Below, piece after piece: positions 56,557 through 64,000 of a stretch of 64,000 bases of DNA. How positions within the stretch are numbered: position 1 is the first letter of the stretch; each line of letters begins with the position of its first letter. The notes under the pieces are model-generated. The model saw only the letters and a program-made list of their open reading frames with translations, was not told where the DNA came from and searched no databases. The position numbers were made by a program, and so were the translations under genes. Source of the stretch: Paludibacter sp. (GTDB taxonomy: Bacteria > Bacteroidota > Bacteroidia > Bacteroidales > Paludibacteraceae); assembly GCA_028690665.1 (NCBI GenBank), contig JAQVAV010000007.1:62001-126000 (forward strand), in the 5' to 3' direction.

Positions 56557-57945
56557 ATGTTTGTGCTATTCTCCGGTTTAAATACATTCTCTCAAATAAT
56601 ATATTATTACATTATATTATTTACATTTATATATTTAATTTCAAAATATATTAAATATACCAAATGCATAAAGAATATATATATTATAATTTTATTTTAC
56701 CCAGCACTGTTTGCTTTTTGGGGAAAACATTTTATAGATTTTTGGAGAATATTAACATTTGGATTAACTTTTTGGATATGCTGGAAAGAAAATATATTCT
56801 CTACGTTTAAAAACAAAGATGCTTTGTTAACAGTGTTTTTTGTTGCTTTTTCAATTTCTTTTTTTCTGTCTTCCTTGCATTCCAGAGATAATTGGACCAT
56901 AATTTTTAGTCAGTATTCCCGATATGTTACAGCTTATTGTTTGTGGTTCATTTTGCGTAAAGAGATTTCAGATTCGGAAGATACGCGGAATACATTAAAT
57001 TCTTTGTTTTACGATTTGTTTCTAATGCAAATTATAATTAGTGTGGGTAAGTTAATTTTATTTCAGGGAAGACAAATTGAAGGCCTAGTAGGCTCTGTTT
57101 CTCATATCGGAGGTGCACAAGGTACCACAATTCCTGTTTTGGGTTTTGTTTTTCTATGGTTATATCGGAAAGGTCAATTTGCTGTAAAAGATTGGATATA
57201 CCTTTTGGGCTTGATGTTGTTGGGCTTTTTGGCAGGTAAGCGTGCAGTTTGGTTTATTATGCCCATGGTGATTGCTGCTTTTATGATTTATGTAAATAAA
57301 ATAAAGGTTGGAAAAACATTTTGGATTACAATTATTCTCGCTCCTTTTGCATTCTTTGCTGGGGCAAAACTGACTCCGTCATTGAATCCTGAGCATAAGA
57401 TATGGGGCTCTTTTGATTTTGCGTATATTTTTGATTATGCAGAAACGTATTCGTTTGGACCAGATGAAAGTGTAAACAAAATACCCATAGCAAATAAAAA
57501 TAAAGAAGCAGAAGGGAGAGGTGGGGCTACTTTAGCATTGACACATCGTTTTTTTGATGCAAAAAAACTGTCGGGAAATGATTGGTTGGGAGTCGGTTTT
57601 TCTACGATGTACGCAACCGATTATGGTGAATTTGCTAAATCCGATTTAACGATTGACCTAAACCATAAAGGTTCTGCAACAGGCGTATTTCAATCTTATG
57701 TTACTACCGGATATCTGGGCGTTTTTGCTACCCTCTTATTTTTCTTTTATATGTTGCTCCAGATTAAGGCGAGACGATTACGTTGGGCTTTAATGGTTGT
57801 CGTGGCTTGGGAGTATTTTTTCTATACAGGTATGATTTTTAGAACGACCGCGTTTATGGCTCTGATAATATATTTCATACATTATTCAAATTGGATAGTT
57901 TCCCAGAATAAACAATTAAAATATGAAGAAAAGGGTATTGTTTAG
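56557..57945 (+). CDS. Wzy-like O-antigen polymerase or ligase
   Basis: 462-residue integral-membrane protein with about 11 hydrophobic segments and one large loop (about 285-370) that contains GRGGATLALTHRFFDAKKLSGNDWLGVG (given by ends: GRGGATL and NDWLGVG). This topology is that of Wzy/WaaL proteins, which are poorly conserved in sequence. Having an ABC exporter together with a Wzy-like protein is not the textbook pairing, so it might be a ligase or a polymerase of a side pathway. It overlaps the next gene by 23 bases. Confidence 0.75.
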   Translation: MFVLFSGLNTFSQIIYYYIILFTFIYLISKYIKYTKCIKNIYIIILFYPALFAFWGKHFIDFWRILTFGLTFWICWKENIFSTFKNKDALLTVFFVAFSISFFLSSLHSRDNWTIIFSQYSRYVTAYCLWFILRKEISDSEDTRNTLNSLFYDLFLMQIIISVGKLILFQGRQIEGLVGSVSHIGGAQGTTIPVLGFVFLWLYRKGQFAVKDWIYLLGLMLLGFLAGKRAVWFIMPMVIAAFMIYVNKIKVGKTFWITIILAPFAFFAGAKLTPSLNPEHKIWGSFDFAYIFDYAETYSFGPDESVNKIPIANKNKEAEGRGGATLALTHRFFDAKKLSGNDWLGVGFSTMYATDYGEFAKSDLTIDLNHKGSATGVFQSYVTTGYLGVFATLLFFFYMLLQIKARRLRWALMVVVAWEYFFYTGMIFRTTAFMALIIYFIHYSNWIVSQNKQLKYEEKGIV

Positions 57946-58993
57946 TATAACTTCACAGTTTGGATATCATACCGATACATATATGTATTGTAAGTATTTG
58001 GATAAAGCAAAATATGATGTGCATTATGCGGGTTTTGACCTAAATTATGAAAGGAGGTATATAGATGATGTTACTGTCCATTATATTAAACTGTACTCTT
58101 CACGGCTAAAGAGATATTCAAATTATATTCTTGAAATACATAAAATTATCAGACAAGAAAAGTTTGATATATTGTTTTTAGTAGATTGTCAGGCAACTCT
58201 TTTAATTAGATTGACTAATCTTTTGCAAAATACAGTTTTAGATATACGAACCGGGGATGTTTTTTTAAAAGATAATAGACTCTCAGTTTATAACATTAAA
58301 CTTCTTTTGAAAACTCTTTTGTTTAAAAATATTTCCATTATTTCTGATAGTTTAAGAAGAACATTGCATATTAATAAACATAAGTCTTTTATACTTCCTT
58401 TAGGGGGCGAAATTATTTGTAAGAAAGAAAAAGTGTTTGACCCAATTGTACTTTTTTATATAGGTGTTTTTCGTAATAGAAATATCGAACAAACAATAGA
58501 AGGCTTGATGCTTTTTAGAAAAGAATTTCCAGAACAGTCTATTAAATATCATTTAGTTGGATATGGTACTCATGCAGATGAGTCTAATTTAAAGTCACTT
58601 ATAGAAAAATACAGTCTAAAAGATATTGTAATATTTCATGGACGAAAGAATCATGATGAAATAAGAGAATTATTCGAAGAAGCGAATGTTGGAGTAGTAT
58701 ATATTCCTATGAAAAAGGGATATATGTATCAACCAACAACAAAGTTCTTTGAATATCTATTATCAGGGATGAGTATAATAGCGACTAAAACCTTCGAAAA
58801 TATAAATGCATTTAAAGATAACGCCGGTGTTTTGATTGAAGATAATCCTCGCTGTTTTGCAAATGGTCTGAAAGAAATTATACAGAATAAATCAAAATTT
58901 AATTCGACTCAAATTCGTACAGATTATATGGAATACACTTGGGAATATATTGTCAAACATAGGTTAGAACCATATTTTGAAAAAATAGGATGA
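57923..58993 (+). CDS. Family 4-like glycosyltransferase
   Basis: 356 residues, GT-B fold. N-terminus RVLFSITSQFGYHTDTYMY; C-terminal domain from VLFYIGVFRNRNIEQTIEGL with FHGRKNHDEIRELFEEANVG and the donor-site stretch YMYQPTTKFFEYLLSGMSIIAT, where FEYL.SG is a usual GT4 feature. It overlaps the polymerase gene by 23 bases and the next acyltransferase by 4. Confidence 0.88.
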   Translation: MKKRVLFSITSQFGYHTDTYMYCKYLDKAKYDVHYAGFDLNYERRYIDDVTVHYIKLYSSRLKRYSNYILEIHKIIRQEKFDILFLVDCQATLLIRLTNLLQNTVLDIRTGDVFLKDNRLSVYNIKLLLKTLLFKNISIISDSLRRTLHINKHKSFILPLGGEIICKKEKVFDPIVLFYIGVFRNRNIEQTIEGLMLFRKEFPEQSIKYHLVGYGTHADESNLKSLIEKYSLKDIVIFHGRKNHDEIRELFEEANVGVVYIPMKKGYMYQPTTKFFEYLLSGMSIIATKTFENINAFKDNAGVLIEDNPRCFANGLKEIIQNKSKFNSTQIRTDYMEYTWEYIVKHRLEPYFEKIG

Positions 58994-59535
58994 ATTTCAT
59001 AGATTTGACATTTAAATTGATTTATCGAACTCGCGATATTGTGTTTCATTATCTTCGTAAACCATTTATTGGGCAAATAGGAAAGAACTCCTATTTAAAA
59101 AGAGGAGTGAAGGTTGTTGGAAATCCATATAGAATATTTATCGGACATAATTTCAAAATCTGGGAAAATTCGGTATTAGCTTTAGGAAAAGGAAAAATTG
59201 TTGTTGGAAATAATGGATTAATTGGAGTGGGTTCTTTTATTAATGCGGGTAATAATATAATAAGCATTGGAAATGGAGTTGCAATTGGGCCCCATGTGAA
59301 TATTCTTGCATATTCTCATCACTATTCAAATGATAAAAATATTATAGATTCTTATGTCTCTGCGGATATTAAGATTGAAGATAATGTCTTGATAGGCGCT
59401 GGAGTTACAATATTGCCTGGGGTTGTAATAGGTCAGGGTTCAATAATAGGTGCAGGTGCAGTTGTGAATGAAGATGTTTCTTCTGATACCGTAGTTGGAG
59501 GCATACCTGCAAAAGTCATAAAAACAATAATTTAA
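58990..59535 (+). CDS. Beta-helix acyltransferase (WbbJ/Maa-like)
   Basis: 181-residue hexapeptide-repeat acetyltransferase. Repeats are visible from IFIGHNFKIWENSVLALG to [18 protein letters not shown], with catalytic-type His in LAYSHHYSND and the terminal GGIPAKVIKTI. Presumably acetylates a sugar of the surface glycan. It overlaps the preceding glycosyltransferase by 4 bases. Confidence 0.9.
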   Translation: MNFIDLTFKLIYRTRDIVFHYLRKPFIGQIGKNSYLKRGVKVVGNPYRIFIGHNFKIWENSVLALGKGKIVVGNNGLIGVGSFINAGNNIISIGNGVAIGPHVNILAYSHHYSNDKNIIDSYVSADIKIEDNVLIGAGVTILPGVVIGQGSIIGAGAVVNEDVSSDTVVGGIPAKVIKTII

Positions 59536-59602
59536 TTATAGTAAAATTCTAATCATAAAAAGCAGAAAGATTTGACTGGCTTATAGGTTAGGTTTGGACA
59601 GC

Positions 59603-60175
59603 ATGTTTGTAGTAAAAAAATTGAAGTTTCAAATGTATGATATAAAGATTTCTAAGATAATTGCAATGTCTGTTTATTATGGATTAGCAAAATTTTTACC
59701 AAAATCGACGATTCCAGTTGTTGGGAAAGTATCTAAACATATTCGGAGGCTGTGTTGTCGGCTTTTTTTTGATCATTGTGGTTTCAATTTGAATGTTGAA
59801 CGTGGATCTTATTTTGGTGCTAATCAAAATATTAGTGTTGGAGATTATGTCGGATTTGGAAAAAATTTTCAATGTAAGAATTGTAATTTGAGGGTTGGAA
59901 ATTATTTGATGATGGGAGAAGATGTATTATTTCAAGGTGGTGGTCATAAATTTGATAGAAAAGATATTCCTATGATTTTTCAGGGGACGAAAGATAAATC
60001 AGACCTTATCATTGATGATGATGTCTGGATTGGTGCACGGGTAACTGTATTAGGTGGTTGTAATCACATTGGAAAAGGAGCTATAATTGGGGCGGGCGCA
60101 GTGGTAACAAAGGACGTTCCGGATTATGCTATTGTAGGGGGAAATCCGGCTAAAGTAATTCGATATAGAAAATAA
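59603..60175 (+). CDS. Beta-helix acyltransferase (WcaF-like)
   Basis: 190 residues from ATG 59603; an in-frame TTG lies 9 bases earlier. The N-terminal part is basic (RRLCCRLFFDHCGFNLNVERG), then hexapeptide repeats with FQGGGHKFDRKDIPMIFQG, VWIGARVTVLGGCNHIGKGA and VGGNPAKVIRYRK at the end. Resembles colanic-acid type acetyltransferases. It lies 67 bases after the previous acyltransferase gene. Confidence 0.9.
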   Translation: MFVVKKLKFQMYDIKISKIIAMSVYYGLAKFLPKSTIPVVGKVSKHIRRLCCRLFFDHCGFNLNVERGSYFGANQNISVGDYVGFGKNFQCKNCNLRVGNYLMMGEDVLFQGGGHKFDRKDIPMIFQGTKDKSDLIIDDDVWIGARVTVLGGCNHIGKGAIIGAGAVVTKDVPDYAIVGGNPAKVIRYRK

Positions 60176-60257
60176 AAAATTTGAAGAATTTAGATCTTTG
60201 AGTTCTATCAATAAACCAACGGTATGCACAAGTTTTTTATTAAATTATTAAATACAA

Positions 60258-61175
60258 GTGAAGGTTCTCATTGTTGCTGCATATAATAAAGGCTATTTTG
60301 CTCCTTTTATCACCGATCAGGCAAATGCACTGACTAAACAAGGTGTTATAATAGAATATTTAGGTATTAGGGGAAAAGGTATTATTGGTTATCTGAAAAA
60401 TAGACGAATCTTAGTAAAAAAAATAAAAACCTTCACCCCTGATATTATTCATGCTCATTACGGGCTATCGGGTTTATTAGCTAATTTACAACGAAAAATT
60501 CCTGTTGTTGTTACCTATCATGGAAGTGATATTAATAACAATAAGGTGTTCCTGTTTTCAAAAATAGCTATCCGTTTATCGGCTTTTAATATTTTTGTTT
60601 CAGAAAAAAACCGGGATAAAGCGAAACAGACTAATAAATGTGAACTTATTCCTTGTGGTGTGGACACAGAGTTATTTATTCCTTTAGATAAGATGCTTGC
60701 CCGGAAACAATTAGGGCTTGACAAAACGGAAAAGCTGGTTTTATTTGCCGGTGCGTTTGATAATGCTGTGAAAAATCCGGAATTAGCTAAGAAAGCTGTT
60801 TCATTATTGAAAAGTGTAACTTTGCTCGAGCTGAAAGGCTATACCAGAAAGCAGGTCGCTTTGTTAATGAATGCAGTTGATGTTTGTTTAATGACCAGTT
60901 TTACAGAAGGCTCTCCTCAATTTATTAAAGAAGCTATGTCTTGCAATTGTCCAGTTGTATCTGTCCCCGTAGGAGATGTTGAAAATTTAATTGGAAGAAC
61001 GAAGGGGTGTTTCATTTCTACTTATGAACCGAATAGTATTGTGAGTTATTTGCAGGAATCTTTGAATTTTAAAGGGCGTACTCATGGTCGTGAACGTATT
61101 GTTGAACTGGGTTTGGATGCTCAAACAGTGGCAGAAAAAATAAAAGAGATATACGAAGAAGTGATAGGAGATTAG
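60258..61175 (+). CDS. Family 4 glycosyltransferase
   Basis: 305-residue GT-B enzyme beginning with GTG 60258 (KVLIVAAYNKGYFAPFITDQA). HAHYGLSGLLA and VTYHGSDINN are the classical GT4 N-terminal motifs, and LIPCGVDTELFIPLD links the domains. The donor site TSFTEGSPQFIKEAMSCNCPVV has the E-x7-E spacing. GC content rises again from here. The stop lies inside the start of a heptamer array that runs up to the next gene. Confidence 0.92.
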   Translation: MKVLIVAAYNKGYFAPFITDQANALTKQGVIIEYLGIRGKGIIGYLKNRRILVKKIKTFTPDIIHAHYGLSGLLANLQRKIPVVVTYHGSDINNNKVFLFSKIAIRLSAFNIFVSEKNRDKAKQTNKCELIPCGVDTELFIPLDKMLARKQLGLDKTEKLVLFAGAFDNAVKNPELAKKAVSLLKSVTLLELKGYTRKQVALLMNAVDVCLMTSFTEGSPQFIKEAMSCNCPVVSVPVGDVENLIGRTKGCFISTYEPNSIVSYLQESLNFKGRTHGRERIVELGLDAQTVAEKIKEIYEEVIGD

Positions 61176-61230
61176 TGATAAGTTGTTAACGATTAATATT
61201 TAGTGATAAGTGATAGAGAGTGAGTGCTGA
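61161..61230 (+). repeat. Ten-unit degenerate GTGATNA heptamer array
   Basis: From 61161 to the next ATG (61231) the sequence splits exactly into ten 7-base units: four are GTGATAA or GTGATAG, and others such as GAGATTA and ACGATTA are variants. It overlaps the end of the GT4 gene and takes the place of a normal ribosome-binding region. Confidence 0.65.
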
Positions 61231-62229
61231 ATGGTTCGTATTTTACAGGGAAATGAAATAGATCGTAAGGATTGGGAACATCTGGGGAAGACTTCGAAGT
61301 TTGGTTCTTTTTTTCAAAGTCCGACCTGTTATGATTTTTACCAAAAATTATCGTTCTTAATCCCTTTTGTATATGCTGCTGTTCAAAATAATACTTTACA
61401 AGCTTTGGTTTGCGGATATATTGTAGCGGATGGAGGTGCTGCAAAGCGTTGTTTTAGCCGGAGGGCTATCATTCCCGGCGGTATTTTGTTGTCTGAAGAT
61501 ATTGCAGTGGAAACCTTACAAACTCTTTTAGAAAAACTAAAATCAGAACTCAGGCAAAAAGTTATTTACGTTGAATTCCGGAATTACCATGATTATTTCC
61601 AGTATAAGTCTTCATTTATTGCAGCCGGTTTTAGTTATAAACAACACTATGATATTCATAATGTTGTTGGAAATGTTGAAAATGTCTGGCAGGGATTAAG
61701 TAGTTCTAAGAAAAGGCAAATATTCCAAAGTAGAAAGAATGGCTATACTACTGTTTTGGCCCAAAGTGAAGAAGAATTAAAACTTTTTTATGCTCTGCTT
61801 TCCGTCCTATATACGCAAAAAATTGGGAAGCCACTATTCCCCCATGAATTTTTTGAGAAAATAATCAGGGAGCCTTTTGCAAAATTGTTTCTTGTGAAGA
61901 AGGAGTCCAATGTTGTAGGGGGAATTCTAACTGTTGAATTTCAGAAAAAAGCAGTTTATGAATGGTTTATTGCCGGAGACGATATGATAAAAGGAATTTT
62001 TCCTTCAGCATTGGCAACATGGGCGGGGATAGAATACGCAGCGCAGCATAATTTTGAATATTTCGATTTTATGGGAGCTGGTTCAGATGTCGAAAATCAG
62101 GGCGTTAGAGAATTTAAATTAAAATTTGGTGGAAAATTAATAGAAACAGGGCGATTCGTATTGGTAAATAAGTTGCTTATTTTCAATATAGCAAAAGTTT
62201 ATCTGAAAATGTTGAATATTGTAAAATGA
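61231..62229 (+). CDS. FemAB/GNAT-like acyltransferase
   Basis: 332 residues with two GNAT-like folds as in FemX/lipid II aminoacyltransferases. The first contains SFFQSPTCYDFYQKLSF, the second SSSKKRQIFQSRKNGY and EYAAQHNFEYFDFMGAGSD, then VREFKLKFGGKL, the FemAB signature. In polysaccharide loci such proteins probably acylate or aminoacylate sugars rather than peptidoglycan. Start ATG 61231 directly follows the heptamer array, and the stop overlaps the DUF354 gene by 4 bases. Confidence 0.85.
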   Translation: MVRILQGNEIDRKDWEHLGKTSKFGSFFQSPTCYDFYQKLSFLIPFVYAAVQNNTLQALVCGYIVADGGAAKRCFSRRAIIPGGILLSEDIAVETLQTLLEKLKSELRQKVIYVEFRNYHDYFQYKSSFIAAGFSYKQHYDIHNVVGNVENVWQGLSSSKKRQIFQSRKNGYTTVLAQSEEELKLFYALLSVLYTQKIGKPLFPHEFFEKIIREPFAKLFLVKKESNVVGGILTVEFQKKAVYEWFIAGDDMIKGIFPSALATWAGIEYAAQHNFEYFDFMGAGSDVENQGVREFKLKFGGKLIETGRFVLVNKLLIFNIAKVYLKMLNIVK

Positions 62230-63320
62230 AAATTTTGGTTTATTTGGGGCATCCTGCTCATTATCATTTATATAAAAATGCTATTGTTGCGTGGGAAAAT
62301 AAAGGATATCAGGTTTTTCTTTTAATAAAGAAGAAAGATATATTAGAAGAATTATTGAGAAAAGCTGGGTTGGAATATCATAATATCTTGTCTGAAGGTA
62401 GAAAAGATTCTAAATTAGGTATTTTGATTGGAACGATAAAAAGAGCCTATCGATTGTTCTTTTTTTGTATCAGAAATAAACCGGATATTTTGACAGGAAC
62501 AAGTGTTGAAAATTCTTTTGTAGGTAAAATATTAAATATTCCTATCGTGAATTTAAACGAGGATGATGCCTCTGTTGTACCTTTGTATGCTAAACTTAGT
62601 TATCCTTGGGCAACTTCAATTTTAAATCCGAGTGTTTGTAATAGTGGTAAATGGGATAAAAAAGCAATTAAATATGAGTCATATCAGGAATTAGCTTATT
62701 TACATCCGAATCATTTTAGACCGGATCAAAAAATTGTAGCACAATATTTTAATCCGGAAAAATCATATTTTATTTTGCGTTTTGCCAGACTGAATGCGCA
62801 CCACGATGCAGGAATTCAGGGAATAGGTACAGATATAGCTCAAAATATTATTGATATTTTAAAACCATATGGAGATATTTATATCACGTCGGAAAGAAAA
62901 TTGGAACCTCAATTTGAACAATATCGTATAAAAATAAATCCGTTGGATATGCATCATGTTTTGGCTTTTGCTCAGATTTATATAGGCGATAGTCAGACTA
63001 TGGCTGCTGAAGCAGGGGTGTTGGGGGTACCATTTGTCAGATTTAATGATTTTGTCGGACGTATCGGCTATTTGAGAGAATTAGAAGATGTTTATCACTT
63101 AGGTTACGGAATAAGGACTTCGGAGGTGCCTGAATTGTATGAAGTTATAACGGAATTGATAACAATGAAAGATCGTAAAGAAGTATTTTCGCAAAAAAGA
63201 AAGAAAATGCTTTCTGAAAAAATTGATTATGCACAATTTCTTACTTGGTTTATTGAAAACTACCCGGAGAGTGTAAATGATATGAAAACTGATCCAAATT
63301 TTCAGTATAACTTTAGATAA
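62226..63320 (+). CDS. DUF354 family glycosyltransferase-like protein
   Basis: 364-residue protein with a GT-B-like fold related to UDP-GlcNAc 2-epimerase/MurG. It begins KILVYLGHPAHYHLYKNAI, the DUF354 signature. TGTSVENSFVGKILNIPIVN is next, and the C-terminal half contains YIGDSQTMAAEAGVLGVPFV, the nucleotide-binding block. Found beside epimerases in surface-glycan loci. It overlaps the FemAB-like gene by 4 bases. Confidence 0.88.
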   Translation: MKILVYLGHPAHYHLYKNAIVAWENKGYQVFLLIKKKDILEELLRKAGLEYHNILSEGRKDSKLGILIGTIKRAYRLFFFCIRNKPDILTGTSVENSFVGKILNIPIVNLNEDDASVVPLYAKLSYPWATSILNPSVCNSGKWDKKAIKYESYQELAYLHPNHFRPDQKIVAQYFNPEKSYFILRFARLNAHHDAGIQGIGTDIAQNIIDILKPYGDIYITSERKLEPQFEQYRIKINPLDMHHVLAFAQIYIGDSQTMAAEAGVLGVPFVRFNDFVGRIGYLRELEDVYHLGYGIRTSEVPELYEVITELITMKDRKEVFSQKRKKMLSEKIDYAQFLTWFIENYPESVNDMKTDPNFQYNFR

Positions 63321-63358
63321 AGTTTAGACCTAAAGTAGAGTATAAATAATTGTTATAT

Positions 63359-64000
63359 ATGAAAATAATTTTAGTGGCCGGCGCACGGCCAAATTTTATG
63401 AAAATAGCTCCTTTAATGCATGCATTAAAGGGACATAAAACTATTCAAACAATACTGGTACATACGGGGCAACATTACGATGTAAAAATGTCTGGTCAGT
63501 TTTTTGAAGAATTAGATATTCCAGCGCCTGATATTAATTTGGAAGTAGGCTCGGCAAGTCATGCGGTACAAACAGCCCGTATTATGGAAGGGTTTGAAAA
63601 AGTTTGTGTGGCGGAAAAACCGGATTATGTGTTGGTGGTAGGAGATGTGAACAGTACGGCTGCATGTACTTTGGTGGCAGCCAAAATGGGTATCAAAACC
63701 ATTCATTATGAAGCGGGACTTCGTAGTCACGACCGCACTATGCCGGAGGAAATAAATCGATTGGTAACCGATGCCATCAGTGATATTTTTATTACAACCA
63801 GTGTAGATGCAGATGAAAACCTGCTAAAAGAAAATATCCCGGCAGAGAAGATTTTTATGCTGGGCAATTTGATGATTGATACATTAGTCGCTCAATTACC
63901 GAAAGCACAACAAACGGAATTGAAATTCAAATTACTGAACCGTACAACATACATTGAACTGGGGATGAATTTCAATGAGAAAGCTTATGGCGTGATGACT
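63359..64000 (+). CDS. wecB: UDP-N-acetylglucosamine 2-epimerase (non-hydrolysing), cut by the window edge
   Basis: Interconverts UDP-GlcNAc and UDP-ManNAc. Only the first 214 codons are inside the window. They show KIILVAGARPNFMKIAPLMH, LVHTGQHYDVKMSGQFFEEL, VGDVNSTAACTLVAAKMG and HYEAGLRSHDRTMPEEINR, the defining blocks of the family. ATG 63359 lies 36 bases after the DUF354 stop. The product would supply ManNAc-type sugars to the glycan made by this locus. Confidence 0.94.
   Translation, partial: MKIILVAGARPNFMKIAPLMHALKGHKTIQTILVHTGQHYDVKMSGQFFEELDIPAPDINLEVGSASHAVQTARIMEGFEKVCVAEKPDYVLVVGDVNSTAACTLVAAKMGIKTIHYEAGLRSHDRTMPEEINRLVTDAISDIFITTSVDADENLLKENIPAEKIFMLGNLMIDTLVAQLPKAQQTELKFKLLNRTTYIELGMNFNEKAYGVMT

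Overview
The window looks like chromosomal DNA from a member of the Bacteroidota, most likely order Bacteroidales. Three things support this. Several genes are preceded by the Bacteroidota promoter pattern TTTG-N19..21-TAnnTTTG. Two secreted proteins and one stray fragment carry type IX secretion (T9SS) C-terminal sorting domains. The gene content includes an OmpA-independent TonB-type beta-barrel with a CarboxypepD_reg-like domain, DUF1573, a C10 protease, and ilv genes with an embedded acyl-ACP thioesterase. The genus cannot be fixed from the sequence alone.

Layout. Bases 1-31,000 are mostly housekeeping genes: uvrA, an old-yellow-enzyme reductase, a small membrane methyltransferase, a CAU tRNA, a peptidase operon (M20 hydrolase, decayed beta-lactamase-like gene, prolyl oligopeptidase), a DUF1573 protein, meaB with an orphan DNA methyltransferase, rlmB, a uracil permease, and a C10 cysteine protease operon. 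Next come an EamA-type transporter broken by a frameshift, a secreted T9SS protein, and a sugar-kinase/RapZ fusion. The leftward ilv operon (ilvD-ilvB-ilvN-thioesterase-ilvC) starts from a promoter near 31,050. Its leader encodes a 22-residue peptide rich in Val/Leu/Ile, followed by mutually exclusive antiterminator and terminator hairpins, a complete-looking attenuator. Bases 31,300-42,000 hold dxs, trkA with two trkH copies (the second behind its own promoter and a structured leader), an outer-membrane beta-barrel protein and a GH25 lysozyme.

From 42,200 to the right edge lies a surface-polysaccharide locus, all rightward. An ABC exporter (wzm, wzt) comes first, then glycosyltransferases, left-handed beta-helix acyltransferases, a Wzy/ligase-like membrane protein, a FemAB-like protein, a DUF354 glycosyltransferase and the start of a UDP-GlcNAc 2-epimerase gene cut by the window edge. 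Bases from about 44,350 to 60,200 are visibly more AT-rich than the flanks, and the change falls inside wzt, between its ATPase and its substrate-recognition domain. The locus contains an IS5-like element, a glycosyltransferase remnant, an S23/IVP four-helix-bundle gene set among heptamer repeats between wzm and wzt, and two paralogous acyltransferase-GT2-GT4 cassettes. These suggest assembly by recombination and transfer.

The observations most worth following up are the ilv attenuator, the heptamer-period repeats at gene junctions, the kinase-RapZ fusion, the mosaic wzt with the duplicated glycosyltransferase cassette, and the structured leader of the second trkH.
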